Below the pieces are notes generated by a model. It saw nothing but the letters and a program-made list of their open reading frames with translations, did no database searches and was not told the origin of the DNA. Positions 1 through 6,561 of a stretch of DNA of 7,021 bases are shown one piece after another; the stretch's first letter is position 1; each line of letters starts with the position of its first letter. The stretch comes from UBA4615 sp044360485 (GTDB lineage Bacteria; Pseudomonadota; Gammaproteobacteria; Burkholderiales; Burkholderiaceae_E): positions 1-7,021 of the forward strand of contig JBIKKG010000180.1 of NCBI GenBank assembly GCA_044360485.1. Reading direction: 5' to 3'. The position numbers and the translations under genes were made by a program.

Positions 1-816
1 CCCCGACACGGTGAAACGCTCGCCTTCGTTCACGCTGATGGTGATGTACACCCGCTGGCGGTCCGGGTCGATCGACACCTGGGTGGCCGTGACCGCAAAT
101 TCCAGATAACCACGATTCAGGTAGAACGAACGCAGACGCTCGAGGTCACCCGCCAGTTTTTCTCGGGCGTACTGATCGGACTTGGTATACCAGGACAACC
201 AGGTGGGCGTGCTGAGGGAGAGTTCGTCGAGCAGCTGCTTTTCGGTGAACGCGGTGTTGCCGATGAAGCGGATCTCGGTGATCTTGGCGACATCGCCTTC
301 CTCGATGGACAGCGCCACGTTCACCCGATTGCGTTCAACCGGCGTGACGGTCGCGGTGACTTTGGCAGCGTACAGACCGCGCGCCAGGTACTGGCGCTTG
401 ATCTCCTGCTCGGCGCGATCCAGCAGTGAACGATCGAAAATGCGCGACTCTGCCATGCCCAGACCCGAGAGCGCCTTGAGCATGTTCTCGGAGGTGATGT
501 CTTTCGCACCACTCACCTCGACCGAAGCAATGGTGGGGCGCTCCTGGAGATAGACCACCAGTACGTCGCCTTCGACTTCCAGGCGCACATCATTGAACAG
601 GCTCGTGGCGTAGAGCGCCCGCACTGCCTGCGAGGCACGATCATCGTTGAGTTGGTCACCGACCCGCACAGGCAGGTAGCCGAACACCGTTCCGGGCTCG
701 ACCCGCTGGATGCCGACCAGACGGATGTCGCGCACAGTGAAGGGATCGATCGCCCACGCAGCATGGCTCAGCATGCTCGCGACGAGCGCGAACACGGATT
801 TCGCAAACGGACGCAT
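1..816 (-). CDS. bamA: Outer-membrane protein assembly factor BamA, N-terminal part (3' end outside window)
   Basis: BamA is the core of the BAM complex, which folds and inserts beta-barrel proteins into the outer membrane. The 272 residues visible are the signal peptide and the periplasmic region; the C-terminal barrel lies beyond the left edge. Residues 1-22 form a signal peptide (basic start, hydrophobic core, AWA before Ile23). POTRA domains follow at roughly 24-92, 93-173 and 176-263, with POTRA 4 just beginning. Family landmarks are the FTVRDIRLVGIQRV start of POTRA 1, RALYATSLFNDVR, the ERPTIASVEVSG linker into POTRA 2, and KLAGDLERLRSFYLNRGY in POTRA 3. The ATG at 816 is chosen because it begins the signal peptide and has AGGAG four bases upstream. 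It follows rseP by 42 bp with no terminator between, so it is probably cotranscribed. The reading frame is intact to the window edge. Identification is firm from motif order; the barrel was not seen. Confidence 0.96.
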   Translation of the reverse strand, partial: MRPFAKSVFALVASMLSHAAWAIDPFTVRDIRLVGIQRVEPGTVFGYLPVRVGDQLNDDRASQAVRALYATSLFNDVRLEVEGDVLVVYLQERPTIASVEVSGAKDITSENMLKALSGLGMAESRIFDRSLLDRAEQEIKRQYLARGLYAAKVTATVTPVERNRVNVALSIEEGDVAKITEIRFIGNTAFTEKQLLDELSLSTPTWLSWYTKSDQYAREKLAGDLERLRSFYLNRGYLEFAVTATQVSIDPDRQRVYITISVNEGERFTVSG

Positions 817-820
817 GAAT

Positions 821-825
821 CTCCT
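821..825 (-). promoter_or_regulatory. Ribosome binding site of bamA
   Basis: AGGAG on the minus strand, four bases before the ATG at 816. It is the clearest Shine-Dalgarno sequence in the window. It supports the bamA start and suggests bamA is initiated independently rather than only by coupling to rseP. Confidence 0.7.
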
Positions 826-858
826 GAAGCAGCCCGACAGGCCCGAGGCAGCTGACGA

Positions 859-2217
859 TCAGCCGCCCAACAGGCGGCTCAGGTCGTTGAACAAGGCCAC
901 CACCATCAGACCAACAACGGCGACGAGCCCAACGCGCTGACTGAGTTGCATGAACCGTTCCGACAACGGACGGCCCTTGATCGCCTCGAGTCCGTAATAT
1001 ACCAAATGGCCTCCATCGAGGACCGGTACGGGAAGCAGATTGAGCACACCAAGGCTCACACTGATCAGCGCGAGAAAAGCGATGTAAGCCACCGCGCCGA
1101 TCTTTGCAGACTGCCCCGCAAAATCGGCGATCGCCACCGGCCCGCTGAGGTTGCGCCAGGAGAGATCGCCGGTGAGCATCTTGCCCAGCATGCGCAGCGA
1201 GAACCAGGACATGTCCCAGGTCTGCTTGGCACCGTGCACCAAGGCCGACAGCAGGCCGTGCTCAATGCGCACCATCTCGACCTTGCTTTGCAGCGCGGCC
1301 CCAATGCGCCCGATGGTCTTGCCCTGATCTTCGGGCCGCTCGGAAACCTGAGCCTGGGGTACCACCACAATGCGCTGCTCCAGCACGCCCCGACGCGTAT
1401 CCAGCACGATGTCGCGCCCCGCGCCCTCGCGCAGCACCGAAATCAATTCAGAGGCGCGCAACACCGGCCGCCCATCAACCGCCAACACCTCGTCGCCTGC
1501 CAACAGACCGGCACGCGCTGCACTGCCATCAGGCAGCACGGAGCCGACGACGACGCTGCCACCGGCCAGATCAAGACCAAGCATTCGCACGAAATCCTTT
1601 TCGATTTCGCCCGTAGACAGACCCGAGGCATCCAGAGGCAGGCTCACAGGACTGCCGGCACGCTCGACGGTCAGTGACGCCGCCCGCCGCTCGACGATGG
1701 CGTCGATCAGTCGCAACCGCAACTCGGTGAATGAGCGAATATCGCGCCCATCAATTGCGATGACCCGATCGCCCGCCTGAATGCCAGCCGCCGCAGCCGG
1801 CGTGCCCGAGGCAGGCGCAGCCAGTCGCGCAGCGGGCTCTTCGGTGCCGTACATGCCCAGCGCGGCATACAGCGCAATGGCCAGCAGGAAGTTGGCCAGC
1901 GGCCCAGCGATCACGATGGCCGCACGCTTGGCCAGGCTTTGCCGATTGAAGGCGCGATGCAACTCCGCCGCTGGTACGGGTGAGGCAGGGTCCTCACGCT
2001 CATCGAGCATCTTGACGTAGCCACCCAACGGGATGGGGGCAATCGACCACTCGGTGCGATCGGGGCCGACGACGAATTTCAAGAAGGGTTTGCCAAATCC
2101 GATCGAAAACCGCAACACCTTCACGCCACACCACTTAGCCACTGAGTAGTGGCCCAGTTCGTGCACAAAAATGAGCAGACCCAGGGCAAAGAGAAACGCC
2201 AACAGCGTAGTGATCAT
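859..2217 (-). CDS. rseP: Site-2 intramembrane zinc metalloprotease RseP, two PDZ domains
   Basis: RseP (YaeL) cuts anti-sigma factor RseA within the inner membrane after DegS, releasing sigma-E in the envelope stress response, and clears signal-peptide remnants. The 452-residue protein has the zinc-binding HELGH in the first membrane helix (His19, Glu20, His23) and the conserved GGYVKM at 65-70. A second helix lies at about 98-120, two PDZ domains at about 125-195 and 215-285, then a third helix near 375-397. The NLLPVPVLDGG motif supplies the third zinc ligand, Asp401, and a last helix lies near 428-447. This matches the E. coli length and layout. The ATG at 2217 is preferred over an in-frame start at 2238: it overlaps the dxr stop as ATGA, has GGAG eight bases upstream, and places the helix at the N-terminus as in the family. 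Coupling with dxr translation is likely. No lesion is seen; whether this host has an RseA substrate cannot be told from here. Confidence 0.97.
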   Translation of the reverse strand: MITTLLAFLFALGLLIFVHELGHYSVAKWCGVKVLRFSIGFGKPFLKFVVGPDRTEWSIAPIPLGGYVKMLDEREDPASPVPAAELHRAFNRQSLAKRAAIVIAGPLANFLLAIALYAALGMYGTEEPAARLAAPASGTPAAAAGIQAGDRVIAIDGRDIRSFTELRLRLIDAIVERRAASLTVERAGSPVSLPLDASGLSTGEIEKDFVRMLGLDLAGGSVVVGSVLPDGSAARAGLLAGDEVLAVDGRPVLRASELISVLREGAGRDIVLDTRRGVLEQRIVVVPQAQVSERPEDQGKTIGRIGAALQSKVEMVRIEHGLLSALVHGAKQTWDMSWFSLRMLGKMLTGDLSWRNLSGPVAIADFAGQSAKIGAVAYIAFLALISVSLGVLNLLPVPVLDGGHLVYYGLEAIKGRPLSERFMQLSQRVGLVAVVGLMVVALFNDLSRLLGG

Positions 2218-3386
2218 GCTGCACACTCCAAGAGACACGCACGCGCACGTTCACGCGCGCGTCGATCAAGACTGAGAACCGCTTCGGTGTCGGTCGGTGC
2301 AGACGATGCGCCGAGCGCATCGAGCACCTGTTCATTGACACGGGCAATGTCGGTGAAGCGGATGCGCCGCTCGAGAAACGCGTCGACCGCGATTTCATTG
2401 GCAGCATTGAGGACACACGGCGCGGCTGCACCGGCAGACAGGGCTTCGCGCGCCAGTCGCAGGCACGGAAAACGTTCGGGATCGGGGCGCTCGAAGTCGA
2501 GGCGCCCGTGTGTGGCCAGATCCAGCATCGACACGCCACTTTCAATGCGCTCAGGCCAACCCAGCGCATGCGCAATGGGTGTGCGCATATCGGGATGACC
2601 GAGTTGTGCCAGCAAGGATCCGTCGATGTACTGCACCATCGAATGGATGATGCTCTGCGGATGAATGACGACGTCCAGCCGCTCAGGGGCGATGTCGAAC
2701 AGGAAATGGGCCTCGATGAGTTCCAGCCCTTTGTTCATCATGGTCGCGGAATCGACTGAGATCTTTCGCCCCATGCTCCAGTTCGGGTGCGCGACCGCCT
2801 GCTCGGGGCTGACCTGCTGCATCTGCGCAAGCGGCATGGTGCGAAAGGGGCCGCCCGAGGCGGTCAGCACGATGCGACTGACGCCCTGACGCGAGCCTGC
2901 AGCGGGCATGCACTGAAACACCGCATTGTGTTCGCTATCGATTGGCAGTACCCGCGCCTGGCCCACACGCACAGCGTCCAGAAAGACTGGCCCCGCCATG
3001 ACGATCGCTTCCTTGTTGGCCAGCAGAACGGTCTTGCCGCTGCGCGCAGCCGCAAGGCTCGGCTCAAGCCCGGCCGCCCCGACGATGGCCGCCATGACCA
3101 GGTCCACTTGCGAGGCCGCCGCCACCTGCACCGCTGCCTGCGCGCCACTCAGTACTTCAGTGCGCAAGCCGCGTTCGGTCATCATGCGACGCAAGTCAGC
3201 CGCTGCATGAGGGTCGGTCAGCACGGCGTATTCGGGCTGAAACTGCAGGCATTGCTCGAGCATGCGCGTGTGACTGCGCTGTGCGACCAAGGCAAAGACC
3301 TGATAGCGATCGGGATGGCGCGCCACCACATCGAGGGTGCTCTCTCCGATCGATCCAGTCGATCCCAGGACGGTCAGCCGTTTCAT
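2214..3386 (-). CDS. dxr: 1-deoxy-D-xylulose 5-phosphate reductoisomerase (MEP pathway)
   Basis: Dxr (IspC) converts 1-deoxy-D-xylulose 5-phosphate to 2-C-methyl-D-erythritol 4-phosphate with NADPH and a divalent metal, the committed step of isoprenoid synthesis, in the cytoplasm; it is the target of fosmidomycin. The protein has 390 residues (E. coli 398). It shows the nucleotide-binding GSTGSIG at 8-14, LLANKEAIVMAG at 121-132, and metal ligands Asp150 and Glu152 in PIDSEHNAVFQ. Substrate-binding Ser177 lies in TASGGPF, His200 in HPNWSMGRK, and Asn218, Lys219 and Glu222 in MMNKGLELIEA. HPQSIIHSMVQY and AANEIAVDAFL follow. The ATG at 3386 gives MKRLTVLGSTGSIG, the family N-terminus; the open frame continues upstream into cdsA, but that part is cysteine-rich and unlike Dxr. 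The start is 7 bp after the cdsA stop with no good Shine-Dalgarno sequence, which suggests reinitiation or coupling. The stop overlaps the rseP start (ATGA). Confidence 0.98.
   Translation of the reverse strand: MKRLTVLGSTGSIGESTLDVVARHPDRYQVFALVAQRSHTRMLEQCLQFQPEYAVLTDPHAAADLRRMMTERGLRTEVLSGAQAAVQVAAASQVDLVMAAIVGAAGLEPSLAAARSGKTVLLANKEAIVMAGPVFLDAVRVGQARVLPIDSEHNAVFQCMPAAGSRQGVSRIVLTASGGPFRTMPLAQMQQVSPEQAVAHPNWSMGRKISVDSATMMNKGLELIEAHFLFDIAPERLDVVIHPQSIIHSMVQYIDGSLLAQLGHPDMRTPIAHALGWPERIESGVSMLDLATHGRLDFERPDPERFPCLRLAREALSAGAAAPCVLNAANEIAVDAFLERRIRFTDIARVNEQVLDALGASSAPTDTEAVLSLDRRARERARACLLECAA
2226..2229 (-). promoter_or_regulatory. Ribosome binding site of rseP
   Basis: GGAG on the minus strand, eight bases before the ATG at 2217 and inside the 3' end of dxr. 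It decides the rseP start in favour of 2217 over the in-frame upstream start at 2238. Confidence 0.6.
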
Positions 3387-3393
3387 CCGTGGA

Positions 3394-4227
3394 TTATCGC
3401 AGGAGTTGCAACAACAACAGGCATGCAGGCATGGTGGGCAACAGGGCATCGACCCGATCGAGCACTCCGCCATGACCAGGCAGCGTTCGCCCGCTGTCTT
3501 TCACCCCCGCCACACGCTTGAGCAGTGATTCATAGAGGTCGCCGACAATGCTCAGCCCGGTGAGAAGCAGCAGCGAACACGCAGCGGCGACCCAACCGAG
3601 ATGGCTGATCAGATGGCTTGAAAACACATGGGTCGCCAGGCTTGGCCACCACAGCGCGACCACAGCGGCCACCATCAGCACCACCGCTGCACCACCGACG
3701 GCCCCTTCCCAGGTCTTGCCCGGGCTCACACGGGGCGCAAGCTTATGGCGGCCCAGCGCGCGCCCGAAGAAGTAAGCGCCGATATCCGCCAGCCACACCA
3801 GCGCCATCGCCGAGACCAGCATCAGCGGGGACTCGATTCGCAACTCATACAAGGACAACCAGGCCGCGCCCAGTACCAGAGCGCCAATGGCCATCCCTGG
3901 ACCGGTCCGGTGTACCCGGGCCAGCGAGACCAGCGCTACCGACAACCAGAAGGCAAGACTGCCGGCACACACGATGACCGCGAACGCTGGTGCCGGCACT
4001 TGCGCAAGATGTCCACGCCAGACCAGATACAGCGCACCGGTCACCGCCAGTGCCGCCGCAAGCATGAGGCCCTGGCGTGGCGCATGCATCAGGCGGCCCC
4101 ATTCCAGTGCACCTGCGCACAGCAGCGTCAGCGAGACCACACCCCAAACCCAGGGCGGCGCAAAAAAGATGGCGGGCACGATGACGGCCAGCAGGATCAG
4201 CGCGGTGACGATACGTTGGCCGAGCAT
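3394..4227 (-). CDS. cdsA: Phosphatidate cytidylyltransferase (CDP-diacylglycerol synthase)
   Basis: CdsA joins phosphatidic acid and CTP to form CDP-diacylglycerol, the precursor of all major phospholipids, in the inner membrane. The protein has 277 residues and is mostly hydrophobic, with about eight membrane segments beginning at residue 6. The cytidylyltransferase core ADIGAYFFGRALGRHK begins at 147, with SPGKTWEG at 168-175. The family signature runs from Ser234 to Asp260, with KR at 238-239, KD at 243-244, HGG at 252-254 and DRVD at 257-260. The start is uncertain. The ATG at 4227 gives MLGQRIVTALIL, which lines up with the usual CdsA start. An in-frame TTG at 4245 overlaps the uppS stop as TTGA and would add six residues. 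Neither start has a strong Shine-Dalgarno sequence. The gene sits between uppS (14 bp from the chosen start) and dxr (7 bp after the stop), as in many proteobacteria. Confidence 0.96.
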   Translation of the reverse strand: MLGQRIVTALILLAVIVPAIFFAPPWVWGVVSLTLLCAGALEWGRLMHAPRQGLMLAAALAVTGALYLVWRGHLAQVPAPAFAVIVCAGSLAFWLSVALVSLARVHRTGPGMAIGALVLGAAWLSLYELRIESPLMLVSAMALVWLADIGAYFFGRALGRHKLAPRVSPGKTWEGAVGGAAVVLMVAAVVALWWPSLATHVFSSHLISHLGWVAAACSLLLLTGLSIVGDLYESLLKRVAGVKDSGRTLPGHGGVLDRVDALLPTMPACLLLLQLLR

Positions 4228-4241
4228 CGTCGTGGCTGCGC

Positions 4242-5018
4242 TCAAGCGCCTGGGGCTGGCGCCGACTCAGCAAGCTGCGCGCTGGTGCGACCGAAACGGC
4301 GCTCGCGGGTGCGAAACGATCCAAACGCCCGATCGAGCTCCTGAGCACCAAAATCAGGCCAATAGGCCTCGGTGAAGTGCAGCTCGGTGTAGGCCAACTG
4401 CCAGAGCAGGAAATTGCTGATGCGCTGCTCACCCCCGGTCCGAATGAACAGGTCGGGTTCTGGTGCATAGCTCATGGCCAAATGAGGCGCCAAATCGGCC
4501 TCGGTGATCTGTTCAGGATGCGCCGCCAGCTCGGGGCGCGCACTGAGCATCGCCCGAGTCGCTTGCAGAATGTCCCAGCGCCCGCCGTAGTTGGCGCAAA
4601 TGGTGAGGGTCAGGCGCGAGTTACCCGCAGTGCGGCTCTCCGACTGCTGGATCAGTTGTTGCAAACGCGGCTCGAAAGCCGTGATGTCACCGACCACCTT
4701 CAGACGAATGCCGTTGACACGCAGATGTGCCACCTCGCGCTCAAGCACCATGATGAACAGGCGCATGAGCAAGGAGACTTCTTCGGCAGGCCGCCGCCAG
4801 TTCTCTGAACTGAAGGCAAACAGGGTGAGGTACTGCACACCACGTGCGACGCAGGCTTCCACCGTCGCGCGTACCGCGTCGACCCCGCGGGAATGACCGG
4901 CAACACGCGGCAAGTGTCGCGCGCTGGCCCAGCGACCATTCCCGTCCATGATGATCGCCACATGCCGGGGCACATCAGCCGTCTGAGGGACGGAGGCGGT
5001 CGAGCTGTCGTGGGTCAT
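4242..5018 (-). CDS. uppS: Undecaprenyl diphosphate synthase (cis-prenyltransferase)
   Basis: UppS (IspU) adds eight isopentenyl diphosphates to farnesyl diphosphate in cis, giving the C55 carrier lipid used for peptidoglycan and surface polysaccharides. It acts at the cytoplasmic face of the membrane. The 258 residues carry HVAIIMDGNGRWA at 19-31 with catalytic Asp25, HSRGVDAVR at 42-50, and LFAFSSENWRRP at 66-77. RTGGEQRISNFLLWQ at 193-207 holds the diphosphate-binding arginines 193 and 199 and Ser201, and Glu212 is the likely magnesium ligand. Length and residue numbering are close to E. coli (Asp26, Arg194, Arg200, Glu213). The ATG at 5018 is the only plausible start upstream of the first motif. 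It has no clear Shine-Dalgarno sequence, and a short reading frame ends across it (TGATG). It lies 49 bp after frr and 14 bp before the chosen cdsA start. Confidence 0.98.
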   Translation of the reverse strand: MTHDSSTASVPQTADVPRHVAIIMDGNGRWASARHLPRVAGHSRGVDAVRATVEACVARGVQYLTLFAFSSENWRRPAEEVSLLMRLFIMVLEREVAHLRVNGIRLKVVGDITAFEPRLQQLIQQSESRTAGNSRLTLTICANYGGRWDILQATRAMLSARPELAAHPEQITEADLAPHLAMSYAPEPDLFIRTGGEQRISNFLLWQLAYTELHFTEAYWPDFGAQELDRAFGSFRTRERRFGRTSAQLAESAPAPGA

Positions 5019-5067
5019 CAGAAGCGTCGACGTCGCGGAAAAGTCAATGCCATGGGCACAGTGAAGG

Positions 5068-5634
5068 TCAGACCGTCATGATTTCCTGCTCCTTGGCCTG
5101 GAGCAGCTTGTCGATCTCGACCACGAACCGATCGGTGAGCTTCTGGATGTCTTCCTGGGCGCGACGATCATCGTCTTCGGAAATGCCCTTGGCCTTGAGC
5201 AGCTCCTTGAACTGACCGTTGGCGTCGCGGCGCAGATTGCGCACAGCCACCTTGGCATCTTCCCCCTCGCTGCGCACGACTTTGGTCAGCTCGCGCCTGC
5301 GCTCCTCAGAGAGCGGCGGCATGGGTACACGAATCAGTTCACCGGTCATGCTGGGATTCAGGCCCAGATCGGATTCGCGAATGGCCTTGTCGATCAGCAC
5401 GGCCATTTTCTTCTCCCAGGGCGACACACCGATGGTGCGTGCATCCACCAGGGTGACGTTGGCCACCTGGCTGATGGGCACCATGCTGCCGTAGTAGTCG
5501 ACCTGTACATGATCGAGCAGGCCGGCGTGCGCGCGACCGGTGCGCACGCGTGAGAGATTGGTTCTGAGGGCATCGACCGACTTCAGCATCTTCTGCTCTG
5601 CGGCCTTGCGAATCTCGGCAACGGTAGTGGTCAT
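5068..5634 (-). CDS. frr: Ribosome recycling factor
   Basis: Frr (RRF) works with EF-G and then IF3 to split the post-termination ribosome so that it can be reused; it is an essential cytoplasmic protein. The 188 residues (E. coli 185) show the expected two-domain layout. A three-helix bundle is formed by about 1-30 and 105-188, and a small beta domain by about 31-104. Landmarks are RVRTGRAHAGLLD at 29-41, VDYYGSMVPISQVANV at 45-60, SDLGLNPSMTGELIRVPMPPL from 88, and VAVRNLRRDAN at 129-139, which carries the conserved arginines that contact rRNA. ISEDDDRRAQEDIQKLTD begins at 151. The ATG at 5634 gives the usual N-terminus; a GAGG lies ten bases upstream, a rather long spacing. It is 17 bp downstream of pyrH, the usual partner, and probably shares its transcript. 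The sequence is ordinary for the family with no lesion. Confidence 0.98.
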   Translation of the reverse strand: MTTTVAEIRKAAEQKMLKSVDALRTNLSRVRTGRAHAGLLDHVQVDYYGSMVPISQVANVTLVDARTIGVSPWEKKMAVLIDKAIRESDLGLNPSMTGELIRVPMPPLSEERRRELTKVVRSEGEDAKVAVRNLRRDANGQFKELLKAKGISEDDDRRAQEDIQKLTDRFVVEIDKLLQAKEQEIMTV

Positions 5635-5651
5635 GGTGTTGGAACCTCGGG

Positions 5652-6374
5652 TCAGACATGCACCATGGTGCCCTCGTCTTCACCGAGCAAGACGCGCCTC
5701 AGCGCGCCCTGCTTGAAGATCGAAAACACCTTGATCGGCAGCTTCTGGTCACGACACAGGGCGAACGCCGTGGCGTCCATCACCTTCAGGTTGCGACCGA
5801 TGGCCTCGTCGAAACTAATGGTCTTGTAGCGTGTGGCGGCCGCATCGAGCATGGGATCGGCGGTGTACACACCATCGACCTTGGTGGCCTTGAGCACGAC
5901 CTGTGCACCGATTTCGGCGCCACGCAAAGCCGCCGCGGTGTCGGTGGTGAAGAAGGGATTGCCAGTGCCCGCCGCGAAAATCACCACCTTGCCCTCTTCG
6001 AGGTAGCGCAGCGCCTTGGGGCGGATGTAGGGCTCGACCACCTGCTCGATCTTCAGCGCCGACTGCACCCGCGCGGCCACGCCAGCCACCCGCAGCGCAT
6101 CCTGAAGGGCCAGCGCATTCATGACGGTGGCCAGCATGCCCATGTAGTCGGCCGTCGCCCGGTCCATGCCGCTGGCACCCAAGGCCACCCCGCGAAAAAT
6201 ATTGCCGCCGCCAATGACGATGGCCAGTTCGGTCCCCAGCGAGACCGCCTCGCGGATCTGCCCGACCATGCCCTGCAGCGTGGCGGCATTGATCCCGTAG
6301 GCGTCATCGCCCATCAGGGCTTCGCCGGAGAGCTTGAGCAGAACGCGCTTGTACGGGGTGCTCGCAGCATTCAT
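5652..6374 (-). CDS. pyrH: Uridylate (UMP) kinase
   Basis: PyrH phosphorylates UMP to UDP with ATP, a late step of pyrimidine nucleotide synthesis feeding UTP and CTP. The bacterial enzyme is a hexamer of the amino-acid-kinase fold, usually activated by GTP and inhibited by UTP. The 240 residues (E. coli 241) contain KLSGEALMG at 14-22, the glycine-rich GGGNIFRG at 55-62, and DYMGMLATVMNALALQDAL from 77. FAAGTGNPFFTTDTAAALRG lies at 133-152 and KATKVDGVYTADP at 162-174, the expected nucleotide-site motifs. The ATG at 6374 gives MNAASTPYKRVLLKLSGEA, a normal start. The frame stays open upstream for 96 more codons, but that stretch crosses the structured gap and overlaps tsf, so it is not taken as protein. 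No strong Shine-Dalgarno sequence precedes the start. The gene follows tsf by 187 bp and precedes frr by 17 bp. Confidence 0.98.
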   Translation of the reverse strand: MNAASTPYKRVLLKLSGEALMGDDAYGINAATLQGMVGQIREAVSLGTELAIVIGGGNIFRGVALGASGMDRATADYMGMLATVMNALALQDALRVAGVAARVQSALKIEQVVEPYIRPKALRYLEEGKVVIFAAGTGNPFFTTDTAAALRGAEIGAQVVLKATKVDGVYTADPMLDAAATRYKTISFDEAIGRNLKVMDATAFALCRDQKLPIKVFSIFKQGALRRVLLGEDEGTMVHV

Positions 6375-6415
6375 CGGTGTTGGACTCGCTACTCGAGGGA
6401 CGGCTGTTCGAAGGA

Positions 6416-6457
6416 CCGTGGTTGCTGACGGGGCGAGTACCCGGCCAGCCACCACGG
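6416..6457 (-). promoter_or_regulatory. Long stem-loop in the pyrH leader
   Basis: On the minus strand the 5' arm CCGTGGTGGCTGGCCGGG and the 3' arm CCCGTCAGCAACCACGG pair around the seven-base loop TACTCGC. This gives a 7-bp outer helix, a 4-bp middle helix and a 4-bp inner helix, separated by a G-A mismatch and a G-U/bulge: 15 Watson-Crick pairs. No U run follows, so it does not look like an intrinsic terminator itself. It ends 41 bases before the pyrH start. A role in leader folding, RNA stability or processing is inference. Confidence 0.5.
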
Positions 6458-6479
6458 CTCGGTAGGCAGATTTTGGCCG

Positions 6480-6523
6480 AAAAAACCCTCCGGCGCAGCG
6501 CCCATGACTGCGCCGCGCTGCAC
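6480..6523 (-). terminator. tsf: Possible intrinsic terminator or attenuator after tsf
   Basis: On the minus strand a GC-rich hairpin is followed by six T (6485-6480). Two pairings compete. One is GGCGCAG (6514-6508) with CTGCGCC (6498-6492). The other is GTGCAGCGC (6523-6515) with GCGCTGCGC (6501-6493), nine pairs including one wobble. The U run starts six or seven bases after the stem instead of directly, which weakens it as a classical terminator. A leaky terminator separating abundant tsf transcription from pyrH is the simplest reading. Confidence 0.4.
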
Positions 6524-6561
6524 AGGCAGGCGGCGCGGGGCGACTGCGTGGCTGCGCCCGG

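Larger units (their letters stand above)
6375..6561 (-). other. tsf-pyrH intergenic region, structured leader
   Basis: This is the longest non-coding stretch in the window. Reading towards pyrH, it holds first a GC-rich terminator-like hairpin with a U run, then a separate long stem-loop, then about 40 bases to the pyrH start. I looked for a sigma-70-type promoter on the minus strand and saw no convincing -35/-10 pair. Transcription of pyrH may come from read-through of tsf or from a promoter I cannot recognise. Confidence 0.6.

Noticed and set aside
817..858. Possible terminator between rseP and bamA
   Set aside because: The gap has short GC-rich repeats but no stable stem followed by a U run, and it carries the bamA ribosome binding site.
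946..1677. Open frame of 243 codons on the plus strand opposite rseP
   Set aside because: It is antisense to a clear full-length RseP, its composition is biased to Arg, His, Gln and Ala as expected from a GC-rich shadow frame, and it shows no recognisable domain.
3387..3473. Cysteine-rich N-terminal extension of Dxr (29 residues with a CCCC run)
   Set aside because: It is the 3' end of cdsA read in another frame. Dxr proteins begin at the GSTGSIG strand, as the ATG at 3386 gives.
2787..3521. Open frame of 244 codons on the plus strand opposite dxr and the cdsA end
   Set aside because: Shadow frame across two real genes, with no motif and no ribosome binding site that would set it apart.
3628..4344. 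Open frame of 238 codons on the plus strand opposite cdsA and uppS
   Set aside because: Spans the boundary of two well-supported genes; very rich in Arg, Gln and His, typical of antisense frames at high GC.
5658..6428. Open frame of 256 codons on the plus strand opposite pyrH
   Set aside because: Antisense to an intact UMP kinase, low-complexity composition and no family motif.
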